Source: an uncultured Pirellulaceae bacterium (GTDB lineage: Bacteria; Planctomycetota; Planctomycetia; Pirellulales; Pirellulaceae). From it: a stretch of 64,000 nt of DNA. A model generated the notes under the pieces. It was not told the DNA's origin and did no database searches. It saw only the letters and a list, made by a program, of their open reading frames with translations. The position numbers were made by a program, and so were the translations under genes. The stretch's first letter is position 1. The number at the start of each line of letters is the position of its first letter. The stretch covers positions 1-64,000 of the forward strand of contig CALCJM010000108.1 of NCBI GenBank assembly GCA_937967505.1, read 5' to 3'. Shown here piece by piece: positions 53,769 through 62,669 of this stretch.

Positions 53769-54173
53769 TCAACGACGAACGATTGACGAAGCAAAAGGTC
53801 TCTTCTGTGCTCCTAAGACTGGAGATTTCCGCAGCCTGCCCAATTTTTCCAACAGACCGCGCGTTGTGGGTTCAATCCTGAATAATTTGGTCAGTCTTGT
53901 CACTTGCAACACCTCGCTAACCAGGGCAGAAACGTGTGTCAAATACACCTTTCTACCAGAGCTTCCCGCCGATGACCGGGCCCAAAGTAATGCCGCTAGG
54001 CCACTACTGGAGATATACCCAATATCCTGACAATCGACGATAATCCGCTGAAAACCCTCGGAAATCATCTGCGACACATGGGCTTTGAATGATTCCAAAG
54101 TTGCAGAATTCAGTCTGCCTGCCAGAAGGAGTACTGCGACGCCATCAGGCATTCGTTTGACTATGGTGCTCAT
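53769..54173 (-). CDS. STAS-domain anti-sigma factor antagonist
   Basis: A 134-aa protein from the ATG at 54173. The STAS domain (about 5-108) has the regulatory segment VDCQDIGYISSSGLAALLWA, with Ser residues before GLAAL at the position phosphorylated in SpoIIAA/RsbV-type proteins. In the unphosphorylated state such proteins release a sigma factor by binding its anti-sigma kinase. The 25-residue C-terminal tail is basic. No kinase or sigma gene is adjacent, so the partner is elsewhere. Confidence 0.9.
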   Translation of the reverse strand: MSTIVKRMPDGVAVLLLAGRLNSATLESFKAHVSQMISEGFQRIIVDCQDIGYISSSGLAALLWARSSAGSSGRKVYLTHVSALVSEVLQVTRLTKLFRIEPTTRGLLEKLGRLRKSPVLGAQKRPFASSIVRR

Positions 54174-54247
54174 TTTATTCCTTAAAGTAAAACCACGTCG
54201 TCTGTAAGAATCCAACCAACCTCTTTCGCCCAGAAGGCATTCGGGAT

Positions 54248-54985
54248 TTACATCACCAAATTCGTCGCACGAATCTCATTCACCAAACCGGTAATGAAAC
54301 GCCTTGCCCGGGCGTAGTTCGAGACGTTAACCTCGCCTTCCACAGCCGCGGCGTTCAATGCCGAATTAAGCATGTCGAGATCACTCAGAAACGCGGTTGC
54401 CGCTTCATCGGTGGTGATGGAGTTATCCATGATGGCCGAATCGACCGTATCGACGATGGCGGAAAACTTCTCGCTCTGTAAAGCTTTGGGCCAATTGGCC
54501 GTCCGTTCTGCCCGATCGATGTCGCGTTTGGTCAATCGAAAAGGCTGTTGCAGCTGACCAACCTGAACAGGGGCAATTCTTCCTTGTCGAAGATCCTGGT
54601 AGTCACTTTTCGCTTCCGCAAAAGCACGTTTGTACTGTTGCAAATTGGCAGAACGATTTTTGCGTAAGCCGAGGTCAATCAAATCTTGCTTGCGCTGTTG
54701 CTTTGCCTGTCTGGCCCGCTGCTGTGCTGTCTGTTGTAAGCTTTGCTGTGCTTGCTGTCGCTGTAGTTGAAGCTGTTGCGGCGACAGCTGCTGACGGCCT
54801 ACAGAACCCAAACGACGAATTCCCCGGGAAGAAGAACCCCCGCGCGAAACTCCTCGCCGAACAGAGGCTCCACCGCTTGAGATGCCACCAACGCTCCGTG
54901 ATCCCGACTGCGCGTGTAGGTGAGAAGGATCGGAAATCACCAACGAGATCATTCCAGTGATAAAAATGACAATGAGGTATTTCAT
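54248..54985 (-). CDS. Secreted Gln/Arg-rich hypothetical protein
   Basis: A 245-aa protein with a signal peptide (MKYLIVIFITGMISLVISDP, cleavage near HAQSG). A Gly/Ser/Arg-rich segment (about 27-62) precedes a Gln-rich region (63-100, QQLQLQRQQAQQSLQQTAQQ). The last 130 residues are charged and helical. The family is not recognised. The gene lies 74 bases upstream of the STAS gene on the same strand, so an operon is possible. The basic Gln-rich part suggests binding to an acidic polymer or surface, which is inference. Confidence 0.7.
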   Translation of the reverse strand: MKYLIVIFITGMISLVISDPSHLHAQSGSRSVGGISSGGASVRRGVSRGGSSSRGIRRLGSVGRQQLSPQQLQLQRQQAQQSLQQTAQQRARQAKQQRKQDLIDLGLRKNRSANLQQYKRAFAEAKSDYQDLRQGRIAPVQVGQLQQPFRLTKRDIDRAERTANWPKALQSEKFSAIVDTVDSAIMDNSITTDEAATAFLSDLDMLNSALNAAAVEGEVNVSNYARARRFITGLVNEIRATNLVM

Positions 54986-55380
54986 TGCGTGCTCCAGTCA
55001 GCTGAATTATTTTATCTGTCAACTGTTTGAAGTCGCCACCGGCGTGAGCTTACCGGGGCGTCTGTATTTTTTTGCAATCGCTGAAGTTTGACTGAAGATG
55101 TCAAAGACGCTTGCTTGATTGCGCTACTACAGCGCGGGCTCGCGCGGGGCGTAAATCGCTGCAAAAAAGCGTGGATTCCCGGGATTGTCCAACACGGCCC
55201 CCCCAACGAATCAACACGAATCAGTCGCCCGAAGCGCGATAGCACATTAGGAAAATAGACAGAAGCAAGAGAGCCAGCTTGGTGAGATGATTCACCCGCA
55301 GACGGAGCATATAGGCAATCGGGCTTGCCCACCGTTTTCTTTTTACCGAGATTGAACGGCTGATTTGAACTGCAGCGTGA
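54986..55380. other. Intergenic region, nothing recognised
   Basis: 395 bases between two minus-strand genes. A GC-rich self-complementary patch lies near 55128-55150 (CAGCGCGGGCTCGCGCGGGG). No RNA gene, repeat copy or credible ORF is seen. The part next to 54985 should carry the promoter of the secreted protein. Confidence 0.5.
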
Positions 55381-56286
55381 TTACTCGTCCGGGCTGGATC
55401 CGGATCCGAAACCGCCCGACTTCTTCTTTTTCGCTACCGGAGCACTTGGATCGGCTTGCGAATTAAGCGCCCAATCATAATCAAAAAAGACCACCTTCAC
55501 TTCGCCGCTGGTTGCTTTCCGGGTCGCATCTTTGATTGATTGATCACTGGTTAACTCACTGATCCAACTCAAATAGCTGCCATTGGGATATCTTGCTTTC
55601 CAGTCATCGCCATACCAGCTGAGGATTCTGCTCAGTTTCAGCTCATTGGTTGCCGGGTCGTACATGACATATTTCGGATTGTTGGCGAACTGAATGCTCT
55701 GATCCTGAAGTTGGTCGCGCACGCGCGATCCGGTGAATGCCTCCGCACGAATCGAGGGGCAACTGCGGGCGGCACAAACAAGCGCCACGTGGATGCGCGG
55801 TTCTTTGAAGTTCGGCCGGATCGTACCGTGCTCTAGGTCGTTCAGGCTGATCGTCCGGCCGGCATAGATGTGTTCCTTGATGTCGAAAAATCCCACGCCA
55901 TCGACCTCGAATCCATCAACCGAATCATGGATTTTATGGCTGATGACGCCGTTGATCACCAGTGCATTGTAAGCATTACAAGCTAGCGCCAGTTTTTCAT
56001 CTTCGGTCTGTAGCGAATCAGGATCACACTGTCCAATCTCGCGAATGTACTCACGAAACAAGAAGTCTTTCTTCATCCCGTCATAGTCAACTAATCCATT
56101 GCTGACGTACGATTTGAGCAGGTAATCCCAAACGGCATGGTCAACACCACTGGCGTCAACTCGCGGGGTCGGTTTGGTGGTGGGCTGGATATTCTGGAAT
56201 GCCTGCCACGCCACAAACAACGGCACAATGAAAGATACAATCGCGACCCAAAAATAGCCGCCATAGTAATTCGAATCTTTACTCAC
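55381..56286 (-). CDS. DUF547 membrane-anchored protein
   Basis: A 301-aa protein with one N-terminal membrane helix (FWVAIVSFIVPLFVAWQAF). The DUF547 domain (about 45-270) is shown by LACNAYNALVINGVI, the hallmark HVALVCAARSCPSIRAEAF, and the end VKVVFFDYDWALNSQ. A Lys/Gly/Ser tail closes it. DUF547 has no settled enzymatic role, though the conserved Cys/Ser/His positions suggest a papain-like or thiol-active fold. Its start overlaps the stop of the upstream flavin/Fe-S fusion by four bases, so the two are translationally coupled and probably work together. Confidence 0.88.
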   Translation of the reverse strand: MSKDSNYYGGYFWVAIVSFIVPLFVAWQAFQNIQPTTKPTPRVDASGVDHAVWDYLLKSYVSNGLVDYDGMKKDFLFREYIREIGQCDPDSLQTEDEKLALACNAYNALVINGVISHKIHDSVDGFEVDGVGFFDIKEHIYAGRTISLNDLEHGTIRPNFKEPRIHVALVCAARSCPSIRAEAFTGSRVRDQLQDQSIQFANNPKYVMYDPATNELKLSRILSWYGDDWKARYPNGSYLSWISELTSDQSIKDATRKATSGEVKVVFFDYDWALNSQADPSAPVAKKKKSGGFGSGSSPDE

Positions 56287-58772
56287 ACTTTGCTCCCAGA
56301 GGTGGTTAAACCAGGACTTCCGGCCAGTTGTACCAGCTTCGGCTCAGGTGCCTCACCCAGATGAAGGATTTGCATTGGGCAGCGCACGACGCATTCCTGA
56401 CAACCAACGCAGGGCGTATCCACCAACGTTACCGGTTCACCACGCAGCGCCCGGCCTTTGATATCGATACCCATCTGGCAAAATTGATTGCAAACATTGC
56501 AGTCAATGCACTTGCCTTTTTCAGGCGAGATTTTGAACTTTGACCAGCGCCCCCAAAAATTCATCCAAAACGCCAGCGGGCACCACATGCGGCACCAGAT
56601 CCGTTGTCCCAGAAAAGGATAAAATCCGATCGACAGTGCACCGGCGAGCAAAGTCCCAACCCAAACATCATACCAGCCGAACAAATCCAGCCGCAACGGT
56701 TCATCCCCTTTGACCCACAGCACGGGTTGCCACCCCATCAAATCGGCGATCGTGGCGATCGTCGCCAACAAGATAAAAATATAACCATACTTTTCAATTC
56801 GTCGGGGCCAGTCACCTTTGGGGCCGCGATGTCGGAACCCGTTGCCGACGGTTTCGGCCAGAGCACCACAGGAACAAATGTACGAACAGTAGATCTTGCC
56901 GAACCGGATCGTAAACAGCGGGATAATGATAAAAGTCAGGACGACCGCCCATACAACACCAACAATACCGACCACATGCCACCACTCTGGATCACCCGGC
57001 CCGGCAACCGGATTGACCTTGAATGCCGTCATGTTCAATGGCCACGCATTGATGGCCTTTTTTAAAACGGGCGCGAAGGCGTTACGTCCAAAAAGCGCAA
57101 CCAAAAACGTCGGAATCCCCCACCACAAAGTCCATTGGCAGGCGATAATGGTCAGATTACGCTTCCAAATAATCTTGTTGTTGGACTTAATGGCCCAGTA
57201 AATCCCGAAGATCGAAATCAGGCTGAAATAGAGCAGGTAATAAACGCCAGACAGATTGGCAAAATACCGCGCCCCGCGGCCTTGACTGCCAGTCGCTTCG
57301 TTTTTGAATCCGGGAGAAAGCGCATCATAAGCTGCTGTCACACCAAGGTCACTGTTGAGTGCCTTCAAACTCAAGTCCAGAAAATACGGTCCACCACCGG
57401 CTTCTGCAGGGTTGCTGGTCACTGCACCAGGCGAAACCATCCCAAGCACAAACAACACGGCGCACAGGCTGAGAACTAATTTCGTGGCTGGCACGCGGAA
57501 CGGAGGACTCTTGCCGCGACCGGACATCAGATGCTGAACAATCCGTGCCCCCAGCGTCAGCAAACCAACGACTGGAGCCAACGTCATCAGCAAAAATGAA
57601 ATGAGGCCGGAATTGGGATCGAGAAATGAAAGCCACGCAGGCCAAAGAAATTTCCCGTCAGCTTCTGCAGGATGCAAGACAAAATTCTTGGTGCCAAAGT
57701 ACAAAAAGAGTCCGACCAGAATCCCGATGATTGACCAGATCACGCGCTTGTAATTCCAGATGCCATCGAGCTCCATCCCGGTGTCCATCAGGAATTCGAT
57801 TGGCGGAAGCGTTCCAATTAAAATAATGACCTTGTCATTTTTGATGGTCTGAATTTCCCCCTCAACATCAAGATCGACTTCCTTGTCTCGGCTTTGCACG
57901 ATATTACTTTTGAAGATTGCCTGAATCTCGCCCTTGGCGATTGCGGTATCCAGCAGCCTGCGGTTCTCCTCCTTGGCACGAAAGAAATCATCGCCACGAT
58001 ACGAAATGGTGACGCGATTGTGGTCCTTTAACATTAGGGCTGCCTCGATGGCAGAGTTCCCGCCGCCGATGACCAGCACGTCTTCATCGTTGTAGTCTTC
58101 GCTGGTGTGCAGTCGATAGGTTACCTTGGCACAGTCGTCGCACCCGTCGATATCCAGTTTGCTGGGTGACCCCTGCCGTCCAACAGCGATCAGCACCTGC
58201 CGGGCAGGAAACATGCTGCCGTCTTTGATATCGACTTCGAATTGCCGATCCTGAATCTTGCGGATCTTGCTGACCTCGACGCCTTCTTTGAACTTCAGCT
58301 TTCGTTCGGCAACGGTCTGCTGGATGATCTGTAGAAAAACATCACGGTCCAGATCATGATCAACATCCAGTTCGCTGATATTCTTGATCGCCTGTGGCTC
58401 GGCGTAGACTTTCTTGCCCTTGGGAAAACTCCGCACCGTGCTGGCAAGTTCCGAACGTTCCAGCAACACATATTTGAGTCCGCGTTTTTCACATTCAATG
58501 GCCGCCGAGAGCCCCGCAGGGCCACCACCGACAATCACCAAATCAAGCCCCTCCAAATCGGCACTGTCCTTAAACAATCCGACGGCTTCCATCCCCTCAA
58601 TGACCTGGCGGCCTTGGTTCGCTGCGACCTTGACCAATGGCAGGCCAGTCACATCCCCGACAACAAAGAGCCCTTTGACCGAAGATTCATACCGTTCGTT
58701 CACCACCGGCAGAATTTCCTGAGCCGGAACCGTCGCGAAATAGGGTTTCTTTTTTGTTTTTGGTTTGTTCAC
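56283..58772 (-). CDS. Flavin pyridine-nucleotide oxidoreductase fused to NapH/FixG-like membrane ferredoxin
   Basis: An 829-aa protein starting at a GTG. Residues 34-62 (GLFVVGDVTGLPLVKVAANQ) are the flavin-binding GD motif that normally ends such enzymes. The FAD Rossmann motif, DLVIVGGGPAGLSAAIE, comes after it at about 77, and the NAD(P) motif, DVLVIGGGNSAIEAAL, at about 231. Membrane helices start near 345. A NapH/FixG-like membrane domain holds YCSYICSCGALAETVGNGF, and two [4Fe-4S] sites end the protein (CIDCNVCNQFCQ and CVGCQECVVRCP). It would pass electrons from NAD(P)H through FAD to iron-sulfur clusters across the membrane. A CxxC (Cys211-Asp-Asp-Cys214) is an extra candidate redox site. 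Confidence 0.87.
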   Translation of the reverse strand: MNKPKTKKKPYFATVPAQEILPVVNERYESSVKGLFVVGDVTGLPLVKVAANQGRQVIEGMEAVGLFKDSADLEGLDLVIVGGGPAGLSAAIECEKRGLKYVLLERSELASTVRSFPKGKKVYAEPQAIKNISELDVDHDLDRDVFLQIIQQTVAERKLKFKEGVEVSKIRKIQDRQFEVDIKDGSMFPARQVLIAVGRQGSPSKLDIDGCDDCAKVTYRLHTSEDYNDEDVLVIGGGNSAIEAALMLKDHNRVTISYRGDDFFRAKEENRRLLDTAIAKGEIQAIFKSNIVQSRDKEVDLDVEGEIQTIKNDKVIILIGTLPPIEFLMDTGMELDGIWNYKRVIWSIIGILVGLFLYFGTKNFVLHPAEADGKFLWPAWLSFLDPNSGLISFLLMTLAPVVGLLTLGARIVQHLMSGRGKSPPFRVPATKLVLSLCAVLFVLGMVSPGAVTSNPAEAGGGPYFLDLSLKALNSDLGVTAAYDALSPGFKNEATGSQGRGARYFANLSGVYYLLYFSLISIFGIYWAIKSNNKIIWKRNLTIIACQWTLWWGIPTFLVALFGRNAFAPVLKKAINAWPLNMTAFKVNPVAGPGDPEWWHVVGIVGVVWAVVLTFIIIPLFTIRFGKIYCSYICSCGALAETVGNGFRHRGPKGDWPRRIEKYGYIFILLATIATIADLMGWQPVLWVKGDEPLRLDLFGWYDVWVGTLLAGALSIGFYPFLGQRIWCRMWCPLAFWMNFWGRWSKFKISPEKGKCIDCNVCNQFCQMGIDIKGRALRGEPVTLVDTPCVGCQECVVRCPMQILHLGEAPEPKLVQLAGSPGLTTSGSKV

Positions 58773-59172
58773 TGATTGATTATCGTAACTAGATTTTATT
58801 TTTTGATTGCTTGCTTGCCTTCTATCCGACTGGCAGAACAGCCAAGGGTTACGGAATTGTTGTGCTTTTCAATCTACCGTCAACACTTTCCTTTGCAATC
58901 CTGTGTTGAGATAGGCGATTTACAGCGTTCTTTATGCCATCAGGATCTAGCATCTCCGAGACTCCTGTGGTGCAACAGGACGATCCGGAGGCAAAATTAC
59001 TTACTGGTAATACCGATGAAATTGTCAGTTCCCGAAAATAGTGTGGAAGATGTTTGGAACCCGCAGGACTACACTATGATAACGCACTCTTTGACCGGCT
59101 CGAAAGCTTGGCCTCGATGATCAATATTTGACACTCAATATTTGACACTTAACCTGCAGGCACTGAACGAAT
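58773..59172. other. Intergenic region upstream of gdhA
   Basis: 400 bases between the divergent flavin/Fe-S and gdhA genes. It holds a 14-base direct repeat (listed separately). A short frame at 58776-59120 shows no protein-like composition. No RNA gene is recognised. Confidence 0.5.
59122..59149 (+). promoter_or_regulatory. Perfect 14-base direct repeat before gdhA
   Basis: CAATATTTGACACT occurs twice in tandem, ending 24 bases before the gdhA ATG. Each unit contains TTGACA, a -35-like hexamer, but no good -10 follows at 17 bases. The arrangement could be a regulator site for nitrogen control. Confidence 0.4.
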
Positions 59173-60537
59173 ATGTGGATTGAACAATGCGAAGAAACAG
59201 ATTGCTTTATTCAAGGGTTAAAGAAACGAAATCCGGGCCAACCGGAGTTCCATCAAGCTGTGAAGGAGTTTGCAGAAACGGTCATGCCATTTGTGCGGGA
59301 GAACCCGAGATATCAAAAGGCACAAATTCTTGAGCGTCTGACCGAGCCGGACCGAATCGTGATCTATCGTGTCGTCTGGCAAGACGATCAGAAAAACGTG
59401 CGCGTCAATCGCGCGTGGCGCGTGCAGTTCAACAATTCGATTGGCCCTTACAAGGGAGGTCTGCGCTTTCATCCAACGGTCACCCTAAGCGTTCTAAAGT
59501 TCCTAGGGTTTGAGCAAATCTTCAAAAACAGCCTGACTGGACTGCCCATGGGTGGCGGAAAAGGCGGGGCTAATTTCAATCCCAAAGGCAAGAGCGACGA
59601 TGAGGTGATGCGGTTTTGCCAGGCCATGATGATCGAACTGAGCCGACACATCGGGCAGTTTACCGATGTGCCGGCGGGAGATATTGGAGTCGGGGCCAGA
59701 GAGATCAGTTACCTGTTTGGTCAGTACAAACGACTGCGTAATGAGTTCACAGGCGTACTGACGGGCAAGGGGCTACCGTTTGGCGGCAGCCTGATTCGCC
59801 CCGAAGCCACCGGGTATGGTTGCGTTTACTTTTGTGAAAACATGTTCAATCATCGAAATGAAAGTATTCGTGGTAAAACAATTACGGTTTCAGGATCTGG
59901 AAACGTCGCCATCTACGCTGCGGAGAAAGCGTTGCAATTAGGCGCGAAAGTTGTCACTCTGTCAGATTCATCAGGCTTCATTCATGACCCCGATGGTTTC
60001 AATGACGAAAAACTGGCATGGCTCAAGGAATTGAAAGAGGTTCGTCGTGGCCGGATCTCGGAGTACGCCGAACAATTTTCTTCAGCAACCTATCACGCCG
60101 GCCAACGCCCTTGGGGCGTTAAGTGCGATATTGCGCTTCCCTGTGCAACCCAAAATGAGATCAGCGTTGACCAGGCAAACGAACTGATCGGCAACGGTGT
60201 TCAGGCCGTGTGCGAAGGTGCCAACATGCCGACGGAACTTGAGGGGATCTATGCCTTCCAAAAGGCTGGTGTATTGTTTGGTCCCGCCAAGGCGGCAAAT
60301 GCAGGTGGCGTCGCCGTTTCCGGACTTGAGCAAAGCCAAAACGCGTTGCGGCTGTCGTGGAGCCGTAAAGAGGTGGAAGAAAAACTGCAGCAAATCATGC
60401 ACGACATTCACCAAAAATGCGTCACTCACGGAACCAGCGTCGGTAATACAGAACAGCAAGTCAACTATGTTCAGGGAGCCAATATCGCGGGCTTTATCAA
60501 GGTCGCTGATGCCATGTTGGCATACGGGGCGATTTGA
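59173..60537 (+). CDS. gdhA: NADP-type glutamate dehydrogenase
   Basis: A 454-aa enzyme that forms glutamate from 2-oxoglutarate and ammonia. The catalytic segment is LTGLPMGGGKGGANF with the active Lys, followed by VPAGDIGVGAREI and the nucleotide-binding SGSGNVAIYAAEKA. The length and the start match the bacterial hexameric GdhA. The gene stands alone; a tandem direct repeat lies just upstream and a dispersed element begins at its stop codon. Confidence 0.95.
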   Translation: MWIEQCEETDCFIQGLKKRNPGQPEFHQAVKEFAETVMPFVRENPRYQKAQILERLTEPDRIVIYRVVWQDDQKNVRVNRAWRVQFNNSIGPYKGGLRFHPTVTLSVLKFLGFEQIFKNSLTGLPMGGGKGGANFNPKGKSDDEVMRFCQAMMIELSRHIGQFTDVPAGDIGVGAREISYLFGQYKRLRNEFTGVLTGKGLPFGGSLIRPEATGYGCVYFCENMFNHRNESIRGKTITVSGSGNVAIYAAEKALQLGAKVVTLSDSSGFIHDPDGFNDEKLAWLKELKEVRRGRISEYAEQFSSATYHAGQRPWGVKCDIALPCATQNEISVDQANELIGNGVQAVCEGANMPTELEGIYAFQKAGVLFGPAKAANAGGVAVSGLEQSQNALRLSWSRKEVEEKLQQIMHDIHQKCVTHGTSVGNTEQQVNYVQGANIAGFIKVADAMLAYGAI

Positions 60538-60630
60538 TTAAAGGTAATTGGCAGTTGAGCGTCTACCGTTGGCGATGCTGCCAGCTTCGCCCCGACGCTC
60601 TCAGCGTCGGCAACGGGCCGTGTTCCGCCT
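60538..60630 (-). repeat. Palindromic dispersed element, copy 7 (truncated)
   Basis: Copy of the dispersed element in the opposite orientation, starting right after the gdhA stop codon. The end near gdhA is kept (TAATTGGCAGTT), as are the inner arms (ACCGTTGGCGATGCTGCCAGC). The other end is replaced by unrelated sequence (GGCCGTGTTCCGCC). Confidence 0.8.
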
Positions 60631-60707
60631 AAAGGCAGTACTACGAACGGCATTACGATTAGAGCATATACACACGAGGCTGGCACAGAATCCCGTGAGC
60701 ACCGTGC

Positions 60708-62654
60708 TCAATTCATTTTGAGTTGTCGAAAATAAATCTGCTCGAAGTGGCCGGGCCCCTTGCCAGTAGCGAAGATCTGAACCGTGAGGTTTCCCAATGC
60801 GTTTCCGGGGGGCTTGGCGATTTTCCCCAGCAGTTTGGAATCGACTTCAATATGCCAGTGGCCGGGTTGCGACTCGAGACTGAACTGGTGGTAACCAAAA
60901 CTTGTCTCTTCGTTAAATTGATCCAATGTGCATGTTGCCTCCTCTCCGTCATTTTTCAAGGTCGCCATGCTTGAATTCGTTTCTACCTCAAACAGAACGT
61001 TCTTTGAGTCATCCAGCAATCGAAATCCGACCCATTTGGCTTCGTGGTGACGAAATCCGTTGACAAACCGAAAATACTTTAGAGGTCTGCGTTGGCCATT
61101 CAAACACCGGAAGTCACGCGTGCCGTTCCCCGACAGAACCGCTTCGCCCTCGCCCCCTTTGGCCACATCCCATGTGCCTGTAAATCGTTGCGTTGGAATC
61201 ATGTCTCGCCCATTGAAAAGAAATATCGGCGGGCCAACGAACTCGGTTAATCGGGTCAGGTTTGGGTCCCCTGCATTGATCCTCCTCCCCGGTTTGTACA
61301 AAGACGATTTCGTGGTACCGCCATCTGCAAACAGGAAAAACCAAACCGCAACGGCCAAAACCAGCGCTCCCAACGCGGTCGCCACCAATGTCGAAACTGG
61401 CCAACGACCTTTGATATTCACCAGTTCAAATTCTTGACCGTGCGTTCCGAAGGAAGCGGTCTCGCCGGTGACGAGGTCCCGGGTTTGGTCATCAGCAACC
61501 GGATTTCTGTCAACATCGACTGCCGTCACAAGATCCTGAATCGTGGTTACCTTGGCCGTTGCGGTAAACTCAAGGTCGTCAAGTTCGATGAAATTTGAGT
61601 CTGCGTCGGAATTTTCATCCAGCCTGTGGATGACGGCTTCGATCTCGGCATTTAATTCGGCGTAAGTATCAATTCGTTGTGCGCGGTCATGGCGGCACAT
61701 TCTCTTCAATAACTCAAAACCTTGCTCTGACAGTTCGGACGGCCATTGGGAAAACCAATCATCCTCGAGCTTCATTTTGTTTGTGATCACATCAAGCGGC
61801 CCTGTTCCCGCGACGGGGGGGGCGCCGGCAACCATATGCCAGATCGTTGTACCCAAAGAATAAATGTCGCTGCGATGGTCAACCTCCGTCGCCTTAATCT
61901 GTTCGGGCGACATATAATAGGGCGTACCACTGATGGCTTGTTCCATCGTAATGGTGGCATCGCGCTGGGCATCAGTGAATTTTGCAAGTCCAAAATCGGC
62001 AACTTTGACAAACGGCACTGACGATGGAATCGGAATGCCGGCCGGGGCTTTGGTCAAAATCAAATTGCCCGGTTTGATGTCTCGATGAATCACCCCCAAC
62101 TGATGTGCATTCTCTAAGGCATGACTGACCTGACGGGCAATATACCACGCGTGCGTCTCCGAAAAGCTCTTCTTTTCCTTAAGCAGTTTTTCGGCATCAA
62201 TTCCGTCAATGAACTCCATCACAAGATAAAGTTGTTCATGATGAATCCCGAAGTCGATCGCTGAAATGATGTTGGGATGTCGAAGCTGACCAACGATTTT
62301 TGCCTCGCGCTCGAATCGTTTTGGTGTCAAGTCATTCCGGGCGGAAGTGAGGTTGATTGTTTTAATCGCGACCGGGCGATCCATGCGGAGTTGAGTGGCC
62401 TTGAAAACCGTGCCGACACCACCTTTGCCCAAAAATCCGTCAATCTTGTAGCCCGGAACAACGTCCAATGGATCCGCGAATATCTTCAAAAGGTCCAACT
62501 GCTTTCGATTAAGAAAACCTTTTCGGATGGCAATTTCCAAAGCTGAACCATTGGATGCCTGTTGCGCCTCCCGGATGGACACAAGCTGGGATTGGCTGAG
62601 AAGGCCAAGTTCTACCGCGGCATTGATTTCGGTCTGGCTGCTGGATTTGGTCAT
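60708..62654 (-). CDS. Hanks-type serine/threonine protein kinase with one membrane anchor
   Basis: A 648-aa kinase. An N-terminal segment (1-60) is helical. The kinase domain (about 68-345) has the Gly loop GFLGKGGVGTVFKA, Lys in PVAIKTINL, the catalytic loop HRDIKPGNLIL, DFGLAKF, and the activation segment SGTPYYMSPEQIKA. A membrane helix lies near 430-450 (TLVATALGALVLAVAVWFFL). The outer part (about 460-648) is a beta-rich domain resembling concanavalin/laminin-like sensor folds (FTGTWDVAKGGEGEAVLSGN). It likely senses a wall or matrix signal. It lies 15 bases after the peroxiredoxin-like gene on the same strand, so it is co-transcribed with it. Confidence 0.92.
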   Translation of the reverse strand: MTKSSSQTEINAAVELGLLSQSQLVSIREAQQASNGSALEIAIRKGFLNRKQLDLLKIFADPLDVVPGYKIDGFLGKGGVGTVFKATQLRMDRPVAIKTINLTSARNDLTPKRFEREAKIVGQLRHPNIISAIDFGIHHEQLYLVMEFIDGIDAEKLLKEKKSFSETHAWYIARQVSHALENAHQLGVIHRDIKPGNLILTKAPAGIPIPSSVPFVKVADFGLAKFTDAQRDATITMEQAISGTPYYMSPEQIKATEVDHRSDIYSLGTTIWHMVAGAPPVAGTGPLDVITNKMKLEDDWFSQWPSELSEQGFELLKRMCRHDRAQRIDTYAELNAEIEAVIHRLDENSDADSNFIELDDLEFTATAKVTTIQDLVTAVDVDRNPVADDQTRDLVTGETASFGTHGQEFELVNIKGRWPVSTLVATALGALVLAVAVWFFLFADGGTTKSSLYKPGRRINAGDPNLTRLTEFVGPPIFLFNGRDMIPTQRFTGTWDVAKGGEGEAVLSGNGTRDFRCLNGQRRPLKYFRFVNGFRHHEAKWVGFRLLDDSKNVLFEVETNSSMATLKNDGEEATCTLDQFNEETSFGYHQFSLESQPGHWHIEVDSKLLGKIAKPPGNALGNLTVQIFATGKGPGHFEQIYFRQLKMN

Positions 62655-62669
62655 CTTTTTAATGTTCTG

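Noticed and set aside
58776-59120. 114-codon plus-strand frame between the flavin fusion and gdhA
   Set aside because: No ribosome-binding site, no recognisable family, and composition like non-coding DNA.
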